Shown here: in pieces, positions 1 through 10,423 of the stretch
How positions within the stretch are numbered: position 1 is the stretch's first letter
Layout of the letters: each line of letters begins with the position of its first letter
Source: Polytrichum commune
Lineage: Eukaryota > Streptophyta > Polytrichopsida > Polytrichales > Polytrichaceae
Assembly: GCA_950295325.1 (NCBI GenBank)
Contig: OX485807.1
Span: 8,893,001 to 8,957,000, forward strand
Length of the DNA stretch: 64,000 nt
Direction of reading: 5' to 3'
Notes under the pieces: generated by a model
Told to the model about the DNA's origin: nothing
Database searches by the model: none
What the model saw: only the letters and a program-made list of their open reading frames with translations
Made by a program: the position numbers and the translations under genes

Positions 1-184
1 CCTTGTTTCACAAGCTTCACTGCATAATTTATGTTTGGATGATGAGCTGTAAAACCACACCCAAGAACAGATACATATGATTAAATACATAAGAGTGCGA
101 TTGGACAGAAGATACATGTGTATAATCAAACTCGCACAATGTAGAAGGTAAGGTAACTGGGCCTTCAATGGACACTTTGAGCTC

Positions 185-460
185 TGACCTACTTCTGCCA
201 GGATGCAAAAAACACAAGTAGTGTGAGATGATTGCCAATTCCAAGTTTGCCTCATAACTTTTGGAGCTCATACGAATATTTTATTCATTATTAAAGTGAA
301 GATTCTCAAGCTCATTGAATGGTCACATAAATCCCCCCCAATTATGTTGACTATTGAGGCTGCAATGGTTAACAAATGTTGCGTGCCAATCTCTTTAAAT
401 GGATGTCTCTTTGGTGTCTATTCTTAGATCCACACTAACCACACACCACACACCACTCGA
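185..460 (-). repeat. Dispersed repeat family R, copy 1
   Basis: On the minus strand this matches the sequence at 2300-2580 and 12080-12330, and the minus-strand copy at 13170-13460. Shared blocks include a stretch around GATTGACCATTCTAGGCTCA-like sequence and a tail containing ATCATCTCGCACTAAT followed by GCATCC and GGAGAAGTG. The copies are perhaps 70-80 percent alike by eye. No terminal inverted repeats or target duplications were recognised, so the class is unknown. It occupies most of the 5' end of the window, downstream of the last methyltransferase exon that can be seen. Confidence 0.6.
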
Positions 461-669
461 ATATAGCTATCTAGTTTAGAAAACTGACCATGAAAGGCCT
501 GCATTGCTAAACACTGCCGCCATTGTTTCCCTGTTGGAGAGATACCATATTTGAAAATAATATGATGTGACACTTGAACACAGACTGACTATACACTTAC
601 TACAAGCTGCCAGACAAGACCTTAAACCCTAAGCCCTAAATTAAGGGATACTCTGTAAGTGGGACGTAC

Positions 670-781
670 TTCGACAAAGAGGAATGTCCACTATTGAATG
701 AGTGCCTTCTTCAAAGAGCCCTATTTGAGGATCCTCTGCTGTGCCACGAACTGCCAATTTGGCTCGGCACCTCCATTCCCA
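670..781 (-). CDS. TrmA/RumA-type RNA methyltransferase, exon 4 of the visible part
   Basis: Minus-strand exon of 112 bases between an AG acceptor (782-784 reads CAG) and a GTACGT donor. It encodes WEWRCRAKLAVRG, then GLFEEGTHSIVDIPLCR. This block is typical of plant proteins of the TrmA/RumA (uracil-5-)-methyltransferase family, which contain a WRCRAKLAVRG...GTH.VVDIP.C segment. The preceding exon at 1295-1409 ends on a complete codon and this one starts in phase 0, so they join cleanly. It ends with one extra base. The following exons, including the SAM-binding and catalytic Cys regions, are not seen and probably lie beyond position 1. The family methylates C5 of uridine in tRNA or rRNA; the target here is not known. 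Confidence 0.85.
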
Positions 782-1294
782 CTGGAAGATCCCACTATCA
801 AATTTACATCCTAGGCAAAACTAAATATGAATTCAAAATTTTCATAATTAAATTATCCTTTAATTCAACGGGACTTTTGGTCGGGAGTTGGGATAATTCT
901 AAAATATGCACAACATATTGTACCAGCTTTACATTGGGATACAAATATCACTATCCAGATAAACGTGGTAGAATTTGTCAAGAGGAAATAAAATTTAGAA
1001 CAAAAATGAGAGAAATAATAAGAAAGAGAACAAAATAATTGAGGTTGCAATACTCAGCTCCTAGAAATTGCACTAAAATACAACTACTTTTATCTGATAA
1101 TCTGGGGATACTAAACTATAATATCAAATAAAATGGGCATCCCAATGTCAGATACTTTGGATACATTACGTTAGATACAGCAACTTGCACACCAAAGTTA
1201 GAAACATCCCCACAAATTTATGCAATATGAGATTGCAACTGTTGTTTGTCTCTTCTTAAATGTTGTTTTAATAAAGGAATGGATTGAAATATAC

Positions 1295-1409
1295 CTGGCT
1301 ACCAGACGAGAGCCAAAATCTTGGTATGCCACGCTTGGCAAAAAAATCTCTAGCATCATCCAATACAGGTGGGTGGTCCAAATTCTTCTCAATTACACAT
1401 CCTGAGCAC
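1295..1409 (-). CDS. TrmA/RumA-type RNA methyltransferase, exon with the Cys cluster
   Basis: Minus-strand exon bounded by TTTCAG acceptor and GTATAT donor. It encodes CSGCVIEKNLDHPPVLDDAR, then FFAKRGIPRFWLSSGSQ. Joined to the end of the upstream exon it gives C-KHFSR-CSGC, a C-x5-C-x2-C arrangement. This matches the Cys cluster (CPHFQSCSGC-type) placed just before the RNA-binding part of plant TrmA-like proteins and resembles the iron-sulfur cluster region of RumA. Phase fits on both sides: the previous exon ends with AG, this one starts with G, and the next begins at a codon boundary. Function in full is given under the exon at 670-781. Confidence 0.85.
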
Positions 1410-2299
1410 CTGAAATAGAAGAAACAACAATAATATATGAAATCTTGCAATCCTCACCTCCCATATCAAAGTGGACTGCTGGATGAAAGATATCATTCAC
1501 GCCACTTTACCTTTCACTTCGACTAAGTTGAGGATCAAGGCTGATTATAAGCCCTTAGACTGAGTACTACTCACCTCTCTAATGTACTCAGCGAACCTAC
1601 CTTTCTTAACATTCTTCTACATTGATTGCAAAAAAAGCTCTTCACAACTCCCCTCGACTTTGTTGAAAGATGAACCTGTATAAGGAGTGATAGATTTACT
1701 ATAGGAAATCATTCCTTCTAAATTGTTAGTCCTATAACATAATGGTTTCATATAAAACAGGACTTTTGGTCAGGAGGTGGTTGTTTTGCATACAACACTT
1801 TCCATGTTCACTAACTGCTCACTGCATGCTCGGAGTTAGTACAGAGATTTAAACAAAGAACATCTTGTTTAGGTCCATAGAGGGTAAAATTCATTTTAGC
1901 ATGCCAAGAGGTACTAAAATAAGCTTGGCCCTCAATAAATCAAAATAGGTTGCTCTAGGTTGCTCTGCTCTAGGTTGCTCTAGGTTGCTCTTCATTCGAA
2001 TTCAAACACTACCTCCAAGCATGCCTCACTAGTGGAAAGAAATTATTGAATTTGTATGCACAACAACCTGTGGGAACTCGTAGAGGACCAACTGCCAACG
2101 AAATCCCCATCAGGTTAAAAGAAAACTCTACTGTACGTAGAGCAAATTAAAGTATGAACAAGAACTACATAGGTCCAGTGAGTGTATGGTGACAAGTACA
2201 ATACACAGGATTGGCTGCAGACTTCCTGAACCCATGAGATAAGGTGTGCAGGCCTTTTGCAGTCACTGTTTTTATTAGGACACCTTTAGTTACGAGGTG

Positions 2300-2580
2300 T
2301 TGGGTTAGGTGTGCATCTAAGAACAGACACTAAAGACATTTTTGAAAGATATTGGGAAATGTGCTCAAGATTTGTTGACCATTCTAGGCTCAATAGTCAA
2401 CATAATTTAGGGGCACCTATATATGAAAACTTACTAAGCTTGAAAATCGTCACTTTAATAATAAAAAGGATATTCATGAGCCCCAAAGATTATGAGATAA
2501 ATGGCTACGGACACAATTAGATATTAGCAATCATCTCGCACTAATTGTGTGTTTTGCATCCTTGGAGAAGTGTCCATATA
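2300..2580 (+). repeat. Dispersed repeat family R, copy 2
   Basis: Plus-strand copy of the family also seen at 185-460 (minus), 12080-12330 (plus) and 13170-13460 (minus). It lies in the intron between the methyltransferase exons at 1295-1409 and 2636-3137 and stops about 55 bases short of the splice donor of the latter. Together with copy 1 it forms an inverted pair about 2 kb apart. No coding capacity. Confidence 0.6.
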
Positions 2581-2635
2581 AGGCCTGCTTACCGTACAAA
2601 ACACAACAAAATAAGTTGAGCGAAAATTGGAGTAC

Positions 2636-3137
2636 CTGGAAAAGTGTTTACAATCTAAATCAGTTGCTGAACTATCTTCACTATCCTCCCTCTGTTCCAT
2701 TTTTGCAGCAACAAAACGGTCATCCTCATTTTTCATGTCAAAATCATCCTCTTCACTTTGATCATCATCATCCTCATCATTCTCGTCATCATCACTCAAA
2801 AACTCTTCATCGTCTTCCACATCAAACAAGTACTCTCTTTGCTGACTTGGCATGCGACGATCGTCCACATAAACCTTGGTTTCACCTTGCTCTAAAATTG
2901 GTTCATCCAAGTGGAGGCTATTTCTGCCCTTCTGAACTTGTTCCCCTTCCTCTTCTGAAATTGTCACCCTCTTTGTAGGCGGTGCTTGTGTTCTCTGACC
3001 AGGATGCCACCCACGGTGCAGCTTAGACTTGATTTCTTTCCTTTGGAATTTTTCACTGGGGGCTTGTTTCTTTGGGTTTCTTGACACAGGAGGGCCATCT
3101 TGTTGCTGCACCCCTGTGCATCTCAAAGACACCTTCC
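2636..3137 (-). CDS. TrmA/RumA-type RNA methyltransferase, acidic linker exon
   Basis: Minus-strand exon of 502 bases with a good acceptor (TTTGGTTGCAG) and a GTACTC donor. The first half is basic and polar (KKQAPSEKFQRKEIKSK). The second half is a long Asp/Glu tract (about residues 110-160 of the open frame, including FLSDDDENDEDDDDQSEEDD). It ends DLDCKHFS plus AG, which continues in phase into the Cys-cluster exon at 1295-1409. Plant members of this family have a variable, low-complexity amino-terminal region ahead of the catalytic part, so the composition is compatible. The tract probably forms a disordered linker or RNA/protein contact. The plus-strand His-rich frame over 2547-2978 is only its antisense. 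Confidence 0.75.
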
Positions 3138-3286
3138 CTGCAACCAAATTCAAAGAATGGTGACTCAGAGACAGAAAGAGATATGAATCCGATGTTGCCA
3201 AAGACATGAATTATAGTATTGGATTATCTTCAAGTGAGTCTAATTCTATACGTAGTTTCAAAATAGACGTCATGAGAATTAGAGGG

Positions 3287-3830
3287 ACCTTGAAGAATAT
3301 TGCATCTGTAAAAGGTGAACACCTGGAACAGGTGTGGACAAGCCAACCTGCACCTAGTGTCACCCAATGGCAAGCCCCTGGGTTCCCACATGGTTGGTTG
3401 AAAATACCCAATTCACCAGATACTCCCACTATGATTGAGTGGACCATAATGGTAGGGTGCATCAGTAATGCTAGGAAGGTCACCCGTCCAAGCACTATTC
3501 TGGTCTCATGTGGCTTAACCTTGGAGTTCCCATGAGATCCGGGTTAAGGCCTTAGGTTAAGCCACCCAAAATTACAGAGACCTTGATGACTATTGCCTAC
3601 CTCCTGTCAAATGTGAACACGTGGAACAAGCATGGACAAGATGACCCACACATAATCTCCCCCAAAAGCAAGCCCCTAGGTTCCCACACTGTTGGTTGAA
3701 AATATTCAGTTCACCCAGACACCCGCACAATGGCAACCCTCCAAGTAACAGTATGTGCAGAGTCAATCGCCTCATGCTGCCCTGATTTGAACAAACTCTA
3801 TCCAAATTCAACAAATCGGCTGAACAGCTT
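3287..3830. repeat. Tandem duplication, unit about 293 bp, two diverged copies
   Basis: The segment starting at 3287 (ACCTTGAAGAATATTGC) is repeated from 3580 (ACCTTGATGACTATTGC). The two share blocks such as AAGCCCCTGGGTTCCCACA versus AAGCCCCTAGGTTCCCACA. Divergence by eye is about 25-30 percent. It lies in the large first intron region of the minus-strand methyltransferase gene. It explains the parallel short open frames on both strands here, which I do not call as genes. Confidence 0.65.
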
Positions 3831-4115
3831 CGTAAGGGCAACTCCTATGGTCATTATAAAATGCATATCTCGATAATCATCTGCTTTCAAAGTTTTTAAG
3901 GCCAATCCCTCATGCTCATCCCACCCATAAAGTCCACATGTAAATCATAAGCCTTCATTGGCCAACGATTTCTGTTGGCAGAGAGAGAAAACCTTCTAAA
4001 GTCCTCGGTCACTTGACTTTCGAGGGTGCGTAGGGGTTTATTAACGGGTTCAAGCCTCTCTCCCAATTTTGTGGGCAATAAAGATTTGAATAGGTTCAAT
4101 TCCATCATTTCCTAT

Positions 4116-4600
4116 CAATTTACATATCAGGACACCTTGTCATGGAAATTGCAAAGAGGGCTAATGATGTGGAGAAAACTCCCAGTATCTTAAATTTCTG
4201 CTTCCAAATGCTTCCAATTCATCAAGATGCCCACAAGGGACTGTTAAGCAAGTCCAAACACAGCATTTGTACACATTCCAACAATGGATAGCGAAGATCA
4301 ATCCAAACAGGAAGATCATAATAAATTCCTAATCAAATTACATATCAGGACACCTTATGATGGAAAATGCAAAGAGGGTTTAAAATATGGTGTGTGGAGG
4401 AAATTCACGGTATCTTTTTACATTCCAAACTTTCTACTTCAAAATTCTTCCAATTCATTAAGATGCCCATAAAGGGCTATTAAGCAAGTCCACGAAGAGA
4501 ATTTGTACATATTTCACTAAGGAAGGATAGTGAAGGTCACATTGCAAATAGGGTTTTAATATGAGGAATGTGGAGGAAATTCACAGGATCTTCTTACATT
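4116..4600. repeat. Tandem repeat, unit about 216 bp, two and a half copies
   Basis: ACATATCAGGACACCTT occurs at about 4120 and again at about 4337, followed in both by matching blocks (TGCAAAGAGGG, CTTCCAATTCAT, AAGATGCCCA, AAGCAAGTCCA). A third partial copy around 4535-4590 repeats the CAAATAGGGTTT...GGAGGAAATTCAC part. Intronic in the methyltransferase gene model and not coding. Confidence 0.6.
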
Positions 4601-4769
4601 TATAGCTCAAAGGTGCACCGACATTGTTGGTGGATGGAGGCAGCCATGAGAGTGATCGTAAAACCCATGACGAAGAGAGAATCCGAGTGGTCCCTGCCGC
4701 TGCAGTGTCCATTAAGCACTTAATTCCCTCTCGAATTACGCTCCGAATGAAATTCTTCTTTCACTCACT

Positions 4770-4892
4770 TCAAGACACTCATGGCACAATTCAGCAAAAC
4801 CTTCTTCGACCTAATTCCTCCACTCGAGGACCAGAAAGTTCCCCCTGTTGCTGCTGCTGCTGTTGTTGACCCCAACTTACGTCGCTCCATGC
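4770..4892 (-). CDS. Possible first exon of the minus-strand methyltransferase gene
   Basis: On the minus strand an ATG around 4890 opens a short frame beginning MERRKLGSTTAAAATGG and ending ...LNCAMSVLK, where the sequence reads GAAGTGAGTG, a consensus-like donor. The Ala/Ser/Thr/Arg-rich start would suit an organelle-targeting peptide. However, the phase does not join directly to the exon at 2636-3137, so another donor or an intervening exon is needed. A competing plus-strand frame begins MAQFSKTFFDLIPP at about 4789. The assignment rests mainly on position, splice-like donor and the telo-box upstream. Confidence 0.35.
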
Positions 4893-5007
4893 GATGTACT
4901 CAGTTAGAAGATTCAATGTTTTGATGCTTCAGAGTGAAGCAATTCTTGAAACAACACAAGTCGAGAATTCACTGTAACTGAGGTAGTGAGAGTTCTCGTG
5001 CGTTCCT

Positions 5008-5020
5008 GGGTTTAGGGTTT
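5008..5020 (-). promoter_or_regulatory. Telo-box (AAACCCTAAACCC) upstream of the minus-strand gene
   Basis: Minus strand reads AAACCCTAAACCC about 120 bases upstream of the putative start codon. Telo-boxes (AAACCCTA) are a known plant promoter element enriched in genes for ribosome biogenesis and translation. That suits an RNA methyltransferase. Role here is inferred from position only. Confidence 0.5.
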
Positions 5021-5159
5021 AAGCTTATCCACAGGGAGGAGACGCGCGGCCGCGGCTTCTAGCGGCTGCGGTTGACTCGAAATAATAAAAAGTGTCAATA
5101 CTTACATCACTTGATTTCGGTTGTAGCTGAGATTGTCATTCCCAGTGTTGGTCTGGTGT

Positions 5160-5275
5160 AGAGATGATGACATGGCATCCATAATCAACATGGGATGAGA
5201 TGATGACATGGCATGGCATTCATAATCAACATGGCATGAGATGATGACATGGCATCCATAATCAACATCAACGAT
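5160..5275. repeat. Short tandem repeat, unit about 36-42 bp, three copies
   Basis: GATGATGACATGGCATCCAT followed by AATCAACATGG is repeated three times with small insertions (an extra GGCAT in the middle copy). Non-coding. It lies just upstream of the methyltransferase promoter region. Confidence 0.75.
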
Positions 5276-6087
5276 GGTGTAATTAACCTACCCGTGGCTA
5301 ACAATATTGTAATACCAGTCAAGTGTTGATATTTGGTGGGTATATCAAGGTGAGAGAATCTTTGTCTGCCCAAGTTTATTATCGGGCATTGGGGTCAATA
5401 TTATTTTAAACCATATTGATGCTAGAGTGATTTTGTCCCGGTGGGTGGACTCTTCACACCATATATAAACTAACATGAGTGTACGAAGGGGTATTATTTG
5501 AGGCATTAGTGTACATAGTATACATAAGTATTTTTCTCCAATGTGTACATTTAAAAGGCTATTAAGAAGTTTAAAGCAAAGATAGATGTACAATAGGGGG
5601 CTCTAAGGTTTAGAGAACAAATTAACAATAGATGTGTGAGGAGTTTCATCTAATTTGTTTTCATCCATTATTGTCATTATGGTAATTGCCCTCAATGACT
5701 ACCATGTGCATTCTTGTTATGATCTGCATTTGGGTTCTAGGTTTTTATAAATTGGATGCACTTGGAGTGCTCACAGGCTCCCTTGAGTTTTTCTCTCCGG
5801 ATTGTGGCTAAGTTATTACGCTCTTGTATTTGTTTCTTTATGCACCCATTGAGTTAGTTATAACTCTTTATGATTTTCAATGAGAGAATGTTCAACGATT
5901 TTCTAGTTGGAAAGTGAAAGTGGACTTCATATGTAATAAAGGCTTATTTAATTCATGGTGGTTTTTTTTGTATATGTAGTGAAGGCATTTATCACATTAT
6001 ATTTAAATTATTACTATAAATACATAAATCCATTTTCTAGCATGCCATTAGTATGTATACATTTGTTTTTCTCTGTAAATTTGTTGA

Positions 6088-6145
<58 letters not shown>

Positions 6146-8660
6146 AATTTAATTTCATAGTGACCTATGCATGTTATTTAGGTTTTCAATGAAGAGTCCA
6201 ACCCTTGGGATTTTGTCTAGGTATGAATATTCTTGCATGGTATATAGACCCAAATGATATCAAAAAAAGAATACACCACCGAATATCCATACCCTAATGG
6301 TGTCAAAAGAAAATGTGAAATCACTATTAAAGACATAGAGATGGTAACACAAAAAATACGATACAAGATCAACATTAAAACCCCAGTTGATAGCATCTAT
6401 TGTAGGAAGCTATTATTCTAAATTTGACATCCTTCTACTCACACTTTAAAAGTGGGGAGAAAAAATCCATTTTTGAAGGAATCTCTTATATTTTGCCACT
6501 TCTAATATTTGTGTCAACGACCTAAGAAAATTGGAGGGAGAAACCTCCTTTTTATTTTGATCCCAAGACTAAAAAAAAAACCTTGAGAGGATTTTGATTT
6601 CTATCTTGACTTCGATCTCTATTTGGAAAGTGCACAAAAAGGGTGATTGGAACAAGAAAGCGATTATATTAACATTTTCATATTGGTTATAAAGACAAAG
6701 AAAATAAGAAGATCCTTTAGTTAGACAAAAATATTGACAGCTACAATATAAAGAATTTGTCCTCCAAGACGTTCCGGTGACACTCCTCGAACAAGGAAGC
6801 ATTAGCGGAGTGGTTTGTAAGCCCAATTGATCCCCATACTTATTTACAGTTAGTCTAAAGTTATATAAAATTTTGTAGCCTCATGATAGATTTAGTAAAT
6901 ACAGTTTACTTCAAATAATCTTGATTCTTAATGCAACAACTTGAAAAGAAAAGAAAAACTTAAGTAAGCGTGCAACTTTTTTTTACTATATAACATTGCT
7001 CATCTTAGACGTGGTCCACAAAATGGCATGGCTAAACTGAGAATTTGTTATGTGGAATGGTTCAAATCAAGATTCACTATTTTAATGCGTTCAAAAGTTG
7101 GATCCAAAACAAATCTTCACTTGAAGTTTTGTGCTTCACTTGAAACAAATGACATGTTTTTTGAAGCACATCCATAACTTGACTCCAAAAAAAAACTCTT
7201 TCAAAACCTAGTACATAAGAGGCTTCCTTTGGATGGTTGCATTTTTGTCTTCCGGAACCCATGCATGGGATTTCCTTTAGGTAATCGCAATTTCTCCTTT
7301 AGAACTTGCACAAGAGGTTTCTTTCAGGTGGCCACATTAATTGTTCATGAATGACTTCCAACTTTCTATGTTAAGAGAGAAGAGAAGTGAAGAAACGTTG
7401 ACCATGTGATCAGCGTGATTGGAATGCCCGTTCGACCCACCCTTGGCATTAAACCCTCAGGGCATAATACCAGTGGTGTAGGACTACTAACCCCTCTCGG
7501 GGTGGGCACTATAGTGACACACTATACTAGTTCCTAGCTAGCCACTAGTGCCTTGAGGATACCGGACATGGAATCCCCCCAAAGGGGTTTGAGGTACCCA
7601 GACAACAAGGTCCTTCTTTGTTAACACTTCTATATTAGTTTGACTATTTTTAGCTTAGACTTAATCGCCACCAAAGATTAATGCAAATCTTCTACCCATT
7701 TATTTTTATGTTTTACCTTATAGACTAAATCTTAAGGTTAATGGAAACTAAAATTTCAAAAGGAAGTAAAATCAAACCAAATCTAACAAAAATCTTTCAA
7801 CCAATTGAGGAATAAATGTATTGACGGGTTTAAAAACATCATAAGTTTACCCTTGATCGCCAAATCACAGGAATAAGGTTGACTAAGTAATTTCACACAA
7901 CATGATGCGGGTCTAGTTTTGAACCCTATTGGGCCTAATGGATGAATGTGATGCGCGTGATTTGGTACTGCTAGTGAGCAAGCAAGAATAATAAGCCAAT
8001 CTCTCACCTACCCCTACCGTAACAAAGATAAAACCATAGTTTTCACCACAATCTTCCTATTTTTGTCTAGTTCCTTTATTTATCACACAATCCGTACTCT
8101 TAGCTTCTTAAATCTTAAACTAACATTCTAAATAACACTAATTATTATTTTTACATTGTGCATGTATGAACAATGCAATGACACCTTCAAATATTAATAA
8201 CTACTCTACACTCAATAACGAACATAATTGGGAGGACCTATGTATCCAGTTAAGAAATCAACAAATATGCACTTCATATAACCATAATTGCATCAAGGGA
8301 GGTCCAATTGTCAATCCAATTTTTGCATACTTTTCATCGTAGATTTACTAATGCAACACAAGTTTTTGTGTAAATCTAAATGGTAGAAGTTGGTGAACAT
8401 GAAAAACAAATCAAATAACACCCACATACCTTACACAAAAACCATCAGGCCATGGCTCTTGAGAATCCTTGAATTCTCATTGATTGAGAGTGTCAAAAAC
8501 CCACTTCATGTTTAAATGAGGACAATATTAGACTCCAACCCATAACATTTTCACGGAATGAAAAAGCTACGTAGAATCTTACAAGACAAGTATCGATGAT
8601 GTTTGTCGGGATTGTAGGGAAATTGTCTGGGACAATTCTTGAAGGCATGCAAGGCGAAAA
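5276..8660. other. Intergenic DNA without a recognisable gene
   Basis: AT-rich sequence with only short chance open frames on both strands and no similarity I recognise. It contains a GT/GA microsatellite (6091-6145) and a short GC-rich stretch around 7430-7620 with many local direct repeats of ACTAGTG-like sequence. No protein domain, RNA gene or clean terminal repeat was found. Confidence 0.5.
6091..6145. repeat. Compound microsatellite (GT)n(GA)n
   Basis: About 18 GT repeats run directly into about 10 GA repeats. The overlapping open frame with a VCVCVC...REREREI tail is an artefact of this repeat. Confidence 0.97.
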
Positions 8661-8664
8661 ATCA

Positions 8665-9173
8665 GGGCCACTTCACACACGAGCCAAGAGCCATGACCAT
8701 GAAATTGTGAGAGCCCGAAAGAAAGTGTCCAAAGGCCGTCTTAAGACACCTCCAAAAAATCATGTAGTGTAATCACAAATCATCAAGTATAATGTGAAGT
8801 CATATGTGACGGGACCCTCAACCATAATATTATTTCAACGAATTTCTATTCATGCAGGGTCCTCACACATGATAATAAAAAAAAAGGATGAATCAACGGT
8901 TGTGAGTGTTCAGAGTGCCCTGGTCTCCCAATTTTATGTTAGACCTACCTCCAAGAGGTGATTTAAAAAAATAATCCAAGTGATCATGAAACATGATCCA
9001 TTTGATGCCATGTAAAAATCCATGTAGTCTGTACATCCATCTTGCATTCACATACTCCGTTGGTCCCTCAAGGGTAGTGTGAAGTGAACTTGGACCGGCT
9101 CCGCCTTTTCCACCAATGAGAGTGCCTGACGTGTAATGGTCACGGGCTCTCAGTCTCATGTGTGAAGTGGCCC
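8665..9173. mobile_element. PIF/Harbinger-type MITE, family B, copy 1 (509 bp)
   Basis: Ends are GGGCCACTTCACAC and its inverted complement GTGTGAAGTGGCCC. Flanks carry a 3-bp duplication TCA (8662-8664 and 9174-9176). A second copy at 21640-22141 is clearly homologous through its whole length and has TAA flanks. Three-base T-N-A target sites with G/C-rich GGG... ends are the signature of PIF/Harbinger (Tourist-like) MITEs. No coding capacity: non-autonomous. It ends about 250 bases upstream of the methylesterase start codon. Confidence 0.85.
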
Positions 9174-9421
9174 TCAGTAACTTGTATCAAAATCTACAGC
9201 CCGGTAGAAATCATGTGTATTTTGTTCAAAATAGATCCAAGTTTCAGTTGGAGATCCTCGCCTCCAATCCTGGGTTTCAGCAGACGAGTGATGGTTTTTG
9301 CAGGAATTAATTGCAGCTCACTAGAAATCGAGGGTGCACGTCGATCGGTTGCTTCAAAAGTTAGGCTTCAAGTTCATAAATTGGGGGGTCGCTGGCGGAA
9401 ATCGAAGAGCCTGCCAGGGGG

Positions 9422-9649
9422 ATGAAGCTGCCTTCCCAATGTCATTTCGTCTTGGTGCATGGAGCCCAGCACGGAGCCTGGTGCTGGTTCAAGACGCAGG
9501 AGCTTCTGGAGAAATCTGGGCAGCAAGTGTCGGCCATCGATTTGGTTAGTGCGGGTGCCAGCCCTGTGGATGCAGACGACGTGGAGTCGTTCGACCATTA
9601 CAGCCAACCTTTGTACGACTTGATCGATTCTCTCCCCAACGAGAACAAG
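9422..9649 (+). CDS. Methylesterase (MES/SABP2-like), exon 1
   Basis: First of four exons (9422-9649, 11275-11415, 11555-11680, 12526-12798) giving a 255-residue alpha/beta hydrolase, close to the usual ~260 of plant methylesterases. It begins MKLPSQCHFVLVHGAQHGAW. The HFVLVHGA.HGAW oxyanion-hole motif near the amino terminus is diagnostic for the MES/hydroxynitrile lyase/SABP2 family. The ATG is the first in frame that precedes the motif. The family hydrolyses methyl esters of hormones such as methyl salicylate, methyl jasmonate or methyl-IAA; the substrate cannot be read from sequence. No transit or signal peptide, so probably cytosolic. The exon ends AACAAG before GTAATC, and extra copies of this exon tail lie in the following intron. 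Confidence 0.93.
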
Positions 9650-9695
9650 GTAATCAAATGAGCCTCTGCGTCATCATCGTTTAGGGTTGCAGAAG

Positions 9696-9726
9696 GAAGG
9701 AAGGAAGGAAGGAAGGAAGGAAGGAA
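9696..9726. repeat. (GGAA)n microsatellite in methylesterase intron 1
   Basis: About seven GGAA/GAAG repeats shortly after the exon 1 donor. Confidence 0.95.
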
Positions 9727-9894
9727 GATCATTCGAGTCGATCTGGTAGCTCTAAGTTGCTTACTATATAATATCCAGCAATTAATATCAACCTTGCAGT
9801 GATCGACCGATCTTGCACGACCATAGATTAGCTCGATTTTGTTATAATACCTACCTAATTTGGTTTGAGATTCCTAATTACGTTTAATGCCAAC

Positions 9895-10423
9895 GATGGG
9901 GAGTCGTTCGACCATTAAAGCCAACCTTTGTATTGATCGACTCTCCCCCCACCGAGAACAAGGTAGAATCATTGCTGTGTCAAATCTTACTTTAGGGCTC
10001 GAGAAGGAGGATCGACCGACCGATAAATCTCCTAGCACTAAGTTGCTTGTGTCCAGCAAGTAAGAGCAATCTTGCAGTGATCGATCTTGAACGACCATAG
10101 AGGTCAGTTTTACTAAAAGTCCTAAATTGGTTTGAGAATCGACTGAGCCAACCTTTGTAGGAGTTGATCGAATCTCCCCCCAACAAGAAAAAGGTAAATG
10201 AACCTCTGGATCTTCGTTTAAGATTGCAGAAGAAAGATCGATCGATCCGGTAGCACTAAGTTGCTTATGTCAACCTTGCAGTGATCGATCTTGCACGACC
10301 ATAGATCAGCTCGATTTTGCTAACGTGCCTTGCGTTTGATGCCAACAATGGGAAGTCGTTCGACCATTCCAGCCAACCTTTGTACGGCAACTTGATTGAT
10401 TCTCTCCCCAACTCTCACAAGGT
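9895..10423 (+). repeat. Three extra diverged copies of the exon 1 tail plus donor inside intron 1
   Basis: The end of exon 1 (GAGTCGTTCGACCATTACAG... to GAGAACAAG|GT) recurs at 9895-9964, 10145-10194 (shorter) and 10341-10423. Each copy keeps GCCAACCTTTGTA, a TCTCCCC block and an AAGGTA(A/G)A donor-like end. Between them the intron sequence GCAGTGATCGATCTTGCACG also recurs (about 9799, 10076, 10281, 10504, with a weaker match near 11022). Spacing is about 318, then 227, then 223 bases. This is tandem amplification of the exon 1/intron 1 junction. The copies diverge in length and frame, so they look non-coding now. Confidence 0.85.

Noticed and set aside
29-271. Minus-strand 80-residue frame with an apparent acceptor, considered as a methyltransferase exon
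   Set aside because: The sequence is the tail of dispersed repeat R (ATCATCTC-ACTA...GCATCC), matching 2511-2570 on the other strand, and does not fit the methyltransferase family.
2547-2978. Plus-strand His-rich 143-residue frame
   Set aside because: Antisense of the Asp/Glu-rich methyltransferase exon; His-rich composition is the complement of GAT/GAA codons.
3896-4108. Minus-strand 70-residue frame as an extra methyltransferase exon
   Set aside because: No acceptor/donor pair that fits the phase, and the sequence looks repeat-derived. I could not link it to the protein family.
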